Assembly (NCBI GenBank): GCA_051880395.1 | Contig: JBJENW010000175.1 | Span: forward strand, 1-12,624 | Reading direction: 5' to 3' | DNA: 12,624 nucleotides | DNA from: JBJENW01 sp051880395 | Lineage (GTDB): Bacteria > Bacillota > Clostridia > Lachnospirales > Lachnospiraceae | Shown here: in pieces, positions 1 to 5,395 of the stretch | How the letters are laid out: the number at the start of each line of letters is the position of its first letter | Position numbering within the stretch: the first letter of the stretch is position 1 | Made by a program: the position numbers and the translations under genes | Notes under the pieces: model-generated | What the model saw: the letters and a program-made list of their open reading frames with translations, nothing else | What the model was told of the DNA's origin: nothing | Databases searched by the model: none

Positions 1-1498
1 CATGGGTACCTGCTACCTTAAAGTCCATATCACCAAAGAAATCCTCTAATCCCTGAATATCAGTCAAAACAATATAATCATCATCCGTCTCACCTGTTAC
101 CAATCCACAAGAAATACCTGCAACCTGTTTTTTGATCGGCACACCGGCTGCCATCAATGACATGGTGGATGCACAGATAGATGCCTGTGAAGTGGAACCG
201 TTTGATTCGAATGTCTCAGATACAGTACGGATCGCATACGGGAATTCTTCTTCGCTCGGCAGAACCGGAACCAATGCGCGTTCCGCCAGCGCACCATGAC
301 CGATCTCGCGTCGTCCCGGTCCTCTTGACGGTTTTGTTTCACCGACGGAATAGGACGGGAAATTATAATGATGCATATAGCGCTTTGTTGTGATATTTTC
401 ATCTAATCCGTCCACTTTCTGTACTTCCGACATAGGAGCCAGTGTCGTAACGGTACAGATCTGTGTCTGTCCTCTTGTAAACATCGCAGAACCATGCACA
501 CGAGGAATCAGATCCACTTCTCCAGCCAACGGACGAATTTCATTGATCGCACGACCATCTGGACGCTTGTGATCTTTTAAGATCATCTTGCGGACGGTCT
601 TTTTCTGATACTGATAAACAGCATCCGGAACCAGTGCCAGCCACTCTTCGTTCTCAGCAAACGCCTCTTCAAATTTCTCTGTGATCTGGCTGATATTCTC
701 TTCGCGAACCTGTTTCTGATCCGTAAACACTGCTTCTTCCATCTCCTGCGGTGTCACGATCTGCTTCATCGCCTCAAACATTTCTTCCGGAATCGCACAA
801 CTGGTATACGCATGCTTTGGTTTTCCGGCTTCTGCAACGATCTGATTGATGAATGTAATGATTGTCTGGTTGATGTCATGCGCTTTGTAGATTGCTTCGA
901 TCATGCGCTCCTCTTTGATCTCATTTGCTCCGGCTTCGATCATGATCACTTTCTCGCTGGTCGATGCAACTGTCAACTGAAGATCTCCCTCATCCCACTG
1001 TTTCTGAGACGGATTGACGATAAATTCTCCATCGATCATACCAATCTGTGTCATCGCACAAGGACCGTCAAACGGGATATCTGAAATACATGTCGCGATC
1101 GATGCACCGAGCATCGCAACAAGCTCCGGACGGCATTCTGGGTCCACGCTCATGACCATGTTATTTAATGTGACATCATTGCGATAGTCCTTTGGAAATA
1201 ATGGACGCATCGGACGGTCAATAACACGGGATGTCAAAACGGAATTCTCGGATGCTTTTCCTTCCCGCTTATTAAATCCACCCGGAATTTTTCCGACAGC
1301 ATACATTTTTTCTTCAAACTCCACACTCAGAGGGAAGAAATCGATTCCCTCACGCGGCTTTTCTGATGCGGTAGCGGTGCTTAGAACGGTGGTCTCCCCG
1401 TAATGCATAAATGCACAGCCATTCGCCTGTTTCCCGACACGGTCAATATCGACAGTCAGGGTTCTTCCTGCTAACTCCATTGAAAAACTTTTATACAT
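1..1498 (-). CDS. pnp: Polyribonucleotide nucleotidyltransferase (PNPase), N-terminal 499 residues, cut by window edge
   Basis: PNPase degrades RNA 3'-to-5' by phosphorolysis and works as a trimer in mRNA turnover. I translated the minus strand from ATG at 1498-1496 and it stays open to base 1. The protein begins MYKSFSMELAGRTLTVDIDR and matches the PNPase plan: a first RNase PH domain (about residues 1-220, with VIDRPMRPLFP and EAGANEIKE), a helical linker (about 240-310), then a second RNase PH domain (FTRGQTQ, SVGETKPSRGPGRREIGHGALAERAL, SNGSTSQAS). The last visible stretch, EDFFGDMDFKVAGTH, holds the catalytic set D486, D492 and K494, in the same numbering as E. coli PNPase. The KH and S1 RNA-binding domains (about 200 more residues) lie beyond the window. 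The start is supported by AAAAAAGGAG about 10 nt upstream. It is preceded by rpsO, the conserved bacterial order, with a long structured leader between them. Confidence 0.97.
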   Translation of the reverse strand, partial: MYKSFSMELAGRTLTVDIDRVGKQANGCAFMHYGETTVLSTATASEKPREGIDFFPLSVEFEEKMYAVGKIPGGFNKREGKASENSVLTSRVIDRPMRPLFPKDYRNDVTLNNMVMSVDPECRPELVAMLGASIATCISDIPFDGPCAMTQIGMIDGEFIVNPSQKQWDEGDLQLTVASTSEKVIMIEAGANEIKEERMIEAIYKAHDINQTIITFINQIVAEAGKPKHAYTSCAIPEEMFEAMKQIVTPQEMEEAVFTDQKQVREENISQITEKFEEAFAENEEWLALVPDAVYQYQKKTVRKMILKDHKRPDGRAINEIRPLAGEVDLIPRVHGSAMFTRGQTQICTVTTLAPMSEVQKVDGLDENITTKRYMHHYNFPSYSVGETKPSRGPGRREIGHGALAERALVPVLPSEEEFPYAIRTVSETFESNGSTSQASICASTMSLMAAGVPIKKQVAGISCGLVTGETDDDYIVLTDIQGLEDFFGDMDFKVAGTH

Positions 1499-1538
1499 AT
1501 GTTCTTTCTCCTTTTTTCCAAGGCAATGCCTGATTTCT

Positions 1539-1618
1539 TTTGCCAAAGATCCGAAACTACTGAACCATCCACGCCGCGCATGCACGCTTCAGTGGTCTCG
1601 GAACTGCTCTTTGGCGAA
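1539..1618 (-). promoter_or_regulatory. Long imperfect stem-loop in the pnp leader
   Basis: The outer arms 1539-1549 and 1608-1618 pair at 10 of 11 positions (CCAAAGA with TCTTTGG at the core). The inner arms 1550-1564 and 1588-1602 pair at 14 of 15, counting one G-U. A 5-nt bulge (1603-1607) separates the two stems on one side, and the loop is about 23 nt. It sits 40 nt before the pnp start codon and would form in the rpsO-pnp read-through RNA. In E. coli a long hairpin in the pnp leader is cut by RNase III and drives PNPase autoregulation. Whether this hairpin does the same is inference. Confidence 0.6.
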
Positions 1619-1622
1619 TCTG

Positions 1623-1642
1623 TTAGGAAAATTCTTTCCTAA
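1623..1642. repeat. Perfect 8-bp hairpin between terminator and pnp leader stem
   Basis: TTAGGAAA, loop ATTC, then TTTCCTAA. It lies directly after the rpsO terminator-like hairpin in transcription order. It has no T-run after it on the minus strand, so it is not a second classical terminator. It may protect the 3' end of rpsO mRNA or belong to the pnp leader fold. Confidence 0.45.
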
Positions 1643-1672
1643 GTAACAAAATAGAGCGGAACACCGCTCTAT
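1643..1672 (-). terminator. Intrinsic terminator-like hairpin after rpsO
   Basis: The perfect 9-bp stem ATAGAGCGG / CCGCTCTAT (1651-1659 and 1664-1672) has a 4-nt loop. On the minus strand it is followed by TTTTGTTACTT, an interrupted T-run. This suits a partial terminator that ends some rpsO transcripts and lets others read into pnp. I see no clear separate pnp promoter between this site and the pnp start. Confidence 0.65.
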
Positions 1673-1687
1673 CTGCTATACGATGTT

Positions 1688-1758
1688 TGTAACTGTTTCA
1701 GAATCACGACCCTGCAGTCACGCCAAATGTTTCTGCATTGTGACTCTGAACAGTTACA
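1688..1758. repeat. Long two-tier hairpin just downstream of rpsO
   Basis: Arms 1688-1707 and 1740-1758 are complementary apart from one extra T and one A/G difference (TGTAACTGTT on one side, AACAGTTACA on the other). A second, inner stem TGCAG / CTGCA (1713-1717 and 1733-1737) caps it. It begins 16 nt past the rpsO stop codon and precedes the terminator hairpin, so rpsO mRNA would end in two stacked structures. It could be a 3'-end stabiliser, a processing site or a small palindromic repeat. One copy does not tell these apart. Confidence 0.55.
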
Positions 1759-1774
1759 GACCTTCTTACTTAAA

Positions 1775-2041
1775 CTATTTTCTTAAGCCAAGACGCTCGA
1801 TCAGAGAACGATATCTCTCCAGATCGGATTTCTTTAAGTAAGCTAACATGCCACGTCTCTGACCAACCATTTTCAAAAGACCACGTCTGGAATGATGATC
1901 CTTCGGATGCTCTTTCAAATGCTCAGTAAGTTCTGCGATTCTTTCTGTCAAGATTGCGATCTGTACTTCTGGTGAACCAGTATCGCCTTCTTTTCTTCCA
2001 TACGCTTTGATAATTTCTGCTTTCTTTTCCTTTGAAATCAT
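1775..2041 (-). CDS. rpsO: 30S ribosomal protein S15
   Basis: S15 binds the three-way junction of 16S rRNA helices 20-22 early in assembly of the 30S platform. The 88-residue product is the family's usual length. It carries the typical opening MISKEKKAEIIKAYGRKEGD, then GSPEVQIAILTERI, LTEHLKEHPKDHHSRRGLLKMVGQRR and the end YRSLIERLGLRK. I place the start at ATG 2041-2039. A frame-compatible ATG five codons earlier (2056) lies over the ribosome binding site GGAGGAAAG, which is well spaced for the downstream ATG, and family proteins begin at MISK. The gene has its own promoter and leader, is preceded by ribF and followed by pnp. S15 commonly controls its own translation through its leader, so the long structured 5' region is consistent with autoregulation. 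Confidence 0.97.
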   Translation of the reverse strand: MISKEKKAEIIKAYGRKEGDTGSPEVQIAILTERIAELTEHLKEHPKDHHSRRGLLKMVGQRRGMLAYLKKSDLERYRSLIERLGLRK

Positions 2042-2141
2042 GATTCTTTCCTCCATTTTCTTTATTCACCCAACAATCAAACGTGAGATACTCAGTAATA
2101 GGTCGGAGTGTCCAACTACCGAATATGGGCACAACTCACAC
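2042..2141 (-). promoter_or_regulatory. Structured rpsO leader, possible S15-binding autoregulatory RNA
   Basis: The leader runs about 100 nt from the expected transcription start to the rpsO ATG. GTGAG/CTCAC (2083-2087 with 2135-2139) can close an outer stem. Inside it, two competing helices are possible: GTGTCC with GGGCAC (2107-2112 and 2126-2131), and a GGT/ACC-type stem around 2101-2121. Alternative helices just before the ribosome binding site resemble the general scheme of S15 leaders. I cannot match it to a specific published leader class by eye. Confidence 0.45.
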
Positions 2142-2147
2142 TTGCTT

Positions 2148-2176
2148 ATTCTATCATAACCATTTACATTTGTAAA
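2148..2176 (-). promoter_or_regulatory. rpsO promoter (sigma-A type, extended -10)
   Basis: On the minus strand: -35 TTTACA (2171-2176), a 17-bp spacer, then -10 TAGAAT (2148-2153) preceded by TGA, which gives an extended -10. It begins 8 nt after the ribF stop, with no terminator between them, so rpsO can be read from this promoter and from upstream. The -35 lies inside a 16-bp near-perfect palindrome (2162-2177). Confidence 0.75.
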
Positions 2177-2183
2177 TCATTTT

Positions 2184-3113
2184 TTATAAACTTTTTCTTC
2201 TCTGCAGATATTTTTTTCCGCTTTCCATATCCCGCATCATCTGCCGTTTCAGGGCATCAACAGATGGGAAACGACGTTCCGAACGAACAAAATGTAACAG
2301 TTCCACTTTAATCTCTTTTCCGTAAAGATCCCCGTCAAAATCAAAAATATTTGTTTCGATACCGATCGGATGATCTTCCCCTACCGTCGGCTTTCGCCCG
2401 ATATTGGTAATGCCTCCGTAGCGTTTTCCCTGCACATATACATGGGAAATATAGACACCGCACGGCGGGAGCAGTTTCTGCGGTGACGTCAAAAGATTGA
2501 CCGTCGGAATTCCGATCGTTCGCCCCAGATGTTGTCCCTGGATCACAGTTTCCTGAACAAAATACGGGTACCCGAGCAGTTCTTCTGCCAATTCCATATT
2601 TCCTTCCAAAATTTCTTCGCGGATATATGTGCTACTGATATCACGGTTACGAAATTTCCGTTTTTCGAAAATTTTCGTCTCAAATCCATACATTTCACCG
2701 GCTTTTTGAAGCATATGATAATCCCCTTTGCGGTTATGTCCGAAACGAAAATCTTTTCCCGCAACAATACATTTTACATGCAGCTTTTCTACCAGAAAAC
2801 GGATGAACGCTTCCGGTTCCATTGCCATCATTTCCGGCGTAAACGGGTATTCAATCAGATAATCGATCCCCATCTTTTCAAGAAGATGCATTTTTTCCGT
2901 ATTCGTCGTCAAAACCCGCTGGTTTTCGTGTTCTACAACTGCTTTTGGTGGAAGATCAAACGTAAAGACAACCGTCTTCAACCCTTCCTGTTTTTTCTGC
3001 ATCACATGTTCCATGAGAAACTTATGTCCTGTATGCAGGCCATCGAATTTGCCAAGCGAGATCACTGTATTTTCTTGAATGTTAACCTCTGTTGTGCCAT
3101 GTATATATTCCAT
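2184..3113 (-). CDS. ribF: Bifunctional riboflavin kinase / FMN adenylyltransferase
   Basis: RibF phosphorylates riboflavin to FMN and then adenylylates FMN to FAD. The 309-residue protein has the two expected domains. The N-terminal nucleotidyltransferase half (about 1-180) carries GKFDGLHTGH at residues 21-30, the HxGH-type ATP site. The C-terminal flavokinase half (about 185-309) carries GRTIGIPTVNL and GVYIS. The usual PTAN motif reads PTVN here, a conservative change. The gene starts 18 nt after truB stops. Its ribosome binding site is weak (ATAGG), so it probably depends on translation arriving from truB. RibF is a common last gene of the rimP-nusA-infB-truB cluster. Confidence 0.96.
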   Translation of the reverse strand: MEYIHGTTEVNIQENTVISLGKFDGLHTGHKFLMEHVMQKKQEGLKTVVFTFDLPPKAVVEHENQRVLTTNTEKMHLLEKMGIDYLIEYPFTPEMMAMEPEAFIRFLVEKLHVKCIVAGKDFRFGHNRKGDYHMLQKAGEMYGFETKIFEKRKFRNRDISSTYIREEILEGNMELAEELLGYPYFVQETVIQGQHLGRTIGIPTVNLLTSPQKLLPPCGVYISHVYVQGKRYGGITNIGRKPTVGEDHPIGIETNIFDFDGDLYGKEIKVELLHFVRSERRFPSVDALKRQMMRDMESGKKYLQRRKSL

Positions 3114-3131
3114 AAACCTATTTCTACTTTC

Positions 3132-4031
3132 TTATTCCATAAATAACTTGACCGGTTTTAAATCCTTTTTTTTCCTGTCATATTGATAAATCCCAATAAA
3201 CTGCCCGCTTTTGTCATATAAACGCACCGTACACTCCTGCGACAGATCCACATCCGCATGAACCATGTTCGCACGCAGGCGATTTCCGTTATATAAAAGT
3301 TTTTCGCTTTCCGGTTTTGCCACAACTTTCGGATACTTCAGAAAGACCGCGTCAATTGGCTGCACAATCTGTGAAATCTGATCTTCTTTTGCCAGCTCTT
3401 CAATTTTTGCCAATGGATATGCCGTATCCAGACAAAACTGTCCAACTCTTGTACGAAGCAAAGATTCCATGCATCCGCCGCATCCGAGTTTTTGACCGAT
3501 ATCATGACAGAGTGTACGAATATACGTCCCCTTCGAACAATGCACCCGCATACGCACTCGCGGAAGCGAAATCTCCAAAATCTGAATCGAAAAAATCTGT
3601 ACCTTTCGCGGCTTTCGCTCCACTTCGATTCCGGCACGTGCCAAGTCACACAATTTTTTCCCATTTACCTTTAACGCAGAGTACATCGGTGGAATCTGAT
3701 CATACGTTCCGACAAAAGAACCAATCGCCTCTTCTACCTGATCTTTTTGCACATCCACCACATTTTTTTCCAGAATTTCTCCTGTGATATCCTGCGTATC
3801 AGTGGCAAGTCCAAGCAGCAGTACCGCTTCATACTCCTTTTCTTTATCTGTCAAAAGATCACAAACTTTTGTTCCTCTTCCCAGACAGACCGGCAGAACG
3901 CCCTCCGCATCCGGGTCAAGTGTTCCGGTGTGCCCGATCTTTTTCTGATGCAGGATACCGCGCAGTTTTGCCACCACATCATGAGATGTAAATCCTTTTT
4001 CTTTGTATACATTGATAATGCCGTTGATCAT
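3132..4031 (-). CDS. truB: tRNA pseudouridine(55) synthase TruB
   Basis: TruB converts U55 in the T-loop of tRNAs to pseudouridine. The product has 299 residues and begins MINGIINVYKEKGFTSHDVV, as the family does. The catalytic motif KIGHTGTLDPDAEGVLPV places the nucleophilic aspartate at D39. Later family motifs are YEAVLLLGLATDTQDITGEI, the MYSALKVNGKKLCDLARAG segment and CSKGTYIRTLCHDIGQKLG. The C-terminal 60 residues form a PUA-like RNA-binding tail. The start codon overlaps the nrnA stop in an ATGA arrangement (4028-4031), with GGAGG upstream inside nrnA, which indicates translational coupling. Confidence 0.97.
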   Translation of the reverse strand: MINGIINVYKEKGFTSHDVVAKLRGILHQKKIGHTGTLDPDAEGVLPVCLGRGTKVCDLLTDKEKEYEAVLLLGLATDTQDITGEILEKNVVDVQKDQVEEAIGSFVGTYDQIPPMYSALKVNGKKLCDLARAGIEVERKPRKVQIFSIQILEISLPRVRMRVHCSKGTYIRTLCHDIGQKLGCGGCMESLLRTRVGQFCLDTAYPLAKIEELAKEDQISQIVQPIDAVFLKYPKVVAKPESEKLLYNGNRLRANMVHADVDLSQECTVRLYDKSGQFIGIYQYDRKKKDLKPVKLFME

Positions 4032-4987
4032 GTTTCCTCCTGCTGCAACTGTTTGGCAATCTCTGAGATCACCTTCTCTTCGATTTCCTTCCAGTCTCCT
4101 TTAATTGTCGCACCTGCAGCACGAACATGACCGCCGCCACCGAATTTCACAGCCACATCTGCGACATTCACCAGTTTCTTAGAGCGCATACTGACTTTAA
4201 AACTGTCCGGATCCGTCTGATACAAAAAGACTGCCACTTCCACATCCTTTGTCACCTGCAGCTGATTCACAATGCCATCTAAATGTTTTGGGCGAACGTG
4301 AAATTTTTGCATCTGCGCATATGTGATCTGGCTGACGATACAGCGTCCATCCAGGCAGAGACGGCTGTCTAAGAGCGCTTGTCCCATGACACGGTTCTGT
4401 TCATATGTTTTGGTATAAAACGTGCGGTCGATGATTCCGGTATAATCAATACCGATATCCATCAGTTCTCCTGCAATATTCATGGTTTTCGATGACGTGC
4501 AGGCATATTGGAACACACCAGTATCATGCACAAGTCCGACATAAATACACTCTGCAATCTCTTTCGTGATTTTTTCTTTTTCTATCACATCAAACACCAG
4601 CTCACAGGTAGAACTCAAATCCGGAAAAATATAATTTGTCTGCGCAAAACTGCCGTTACTTGCATGGTGATCGATACAGAGCGTATGTTCTGCCAGGTGA
4701 AACATCGGCTCAAATTCACCCAGACGTCCTGCATCCCCACAATCCAGCACAATAAACAGATCGTATACTTTTTTCGGATCACACGTATGCTTGATCTGCG
4801 ATGAATTCGTCAGAAAATCAAAAATATGCGGAATTTCTTCCAAATAGATGTCTACCTCTTTTTCCGGAAAATAAGTCCGTATATAATTATAAACGGCAAG
4901 CGTCGCACCCACGCAGTCGCCATCCGGTCTTACATGACCGGATATGGCAATTGTTCTGTGCGCCTGTAACTGCTCTGTCAGCTGCAT
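4028..4987 (-). CDS. nrnA: DHH/DHHA1 phosphoesterase, NrnA-type nanoRNase / pAp phosphatase
   Basis: NrnA-type enzymes remove nucleotides from 2-5-mer RNAs and often dephosphorylate pAp. From the chosen start the protein has 319 residues. The metal-binding motifs of the DHH domain are in order: H18 and PDGD (21-24), LDCGD (81-85), DHH (106-108) and GLVHDTG with D155. The DHHA1 substrate domain carries FGGGGHVRAAG (282-292). I start it at ATG 4987-4985, 13 nt after the rbfA stop, because AAGGAG sits 9 nt upstream. An earlier in-frame ATG (5032) would overlap rbfA by 32 nt and add 15 residues with no family match. It lies between rbfA and truB, a standard Firmicute arrangement, and overlaps truB by 4 nt. 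Confidence 0.93.
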   Translation of the reverse strand: MQLTEQLQAHRTIAISGHVRPDGDCVGATLAVYNYIRTYFPEKEVDIYLEEIPHIFDFLTNSSQIKHTCDPKKVYDLFIVLDCGDAGRLGEFEPMFHLAEHTLCIDHHASNGSFAQTNYIFPDLSSTCELVFDVIEKEKITKEIAECIYVGLVHDTGVFQYACTSSKTMNIAGELMDIGIDYTGIIDRTFYTKTYEQNRVMGQALLDSRLCLDGRCIVSQITYAQMQKFHVRPKHLDGIVNQLQVTKDVEVAVFLYQTDPDSFKVSMRSKKLVNVADVAVKFGGGGHVRAAGATIKGDWKEIEEKVISEIAKQLQQEET

Positions 4988-5000
4988 ATTGCATCGCTCC

Positions 5001-5375
5001 TTACTCTTCGTCTGCTCCTGAGTCCTTTGCATTCACATCATTGATCAGCTTTGACATATTGACGCCATATTCGATCGACTGATCCATGATAAACCGAATC
5101 TCCGGTGTATTTCTAAGGTTTACAGACTTTGCAAGTTTTGAACGGATAAATCCTTCTGCGCTGCGCAAGCCCGCCAGCGTACTCTTTTGCGATTCCTCGT
5201 CTCCGAGCACGCTGATATAGGCTTTACAGCTTTTTAAGTCCGGTGCCACCTCCACAGCGACCACACTCGTCATCGGGTTGATGCGTGGATCTTTGATCTC
5301 ATTGTGAATGATCATACTCAGCTCTCTTAAAACTTCCCCGTTGATACGGGTATTTTTAATACTATTTTTTCTCAT
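5001..5375 (-). CDS. rbfA: 30S ribosome-binding factor A
   Basis: RbfA is a small KH-like protein that helps mature the 5' end of 16S rRNA and is needed for late 30S assembly, especially in the cold. The 124-residue product is of normal length. Its family features are the opening RINGEVLRELSMIIHNEIKDPRI, AYISVLGD in the central strand, and LAKSVNLRNTPEIRFIMDQSIEYG, followed by an acidic tail. It follows infB after 20 nt, with AGAGGA in that gap as ribosome binding site, and nrnA follows 13 nt later. Confidence 0.95.
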   Translation of the reverse strand: MRKNSIKNTRINGEVLRELSMIIHNEIKDPRINPMTSVVAVEVAPDLKSCKAYISVLGDEESQKSTLAGLRSAEGFIRSKLAKSVNLRNTPEIRFIMDQSIEYGVNMSKLINDVNAKDSGADEE

Positions 5376-5395
5376 AGCTTATTTTTCCTCTATTT

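Noticed and set aside
2042..2056. Earlier ATG for rpsO adding five residues
   Set aside because: It lies on top of the GGAGGAAAG ribosome binding site, and S15 proteins begin at the later ATG.
2529..3146. A 205-codon plus-strand frame opposite ribF
   Set aside because: ribF on the minus strand has clear motifs over the whole region. The plus frame is rich in Phe, His and Cys, as expected of an antisense shadow.
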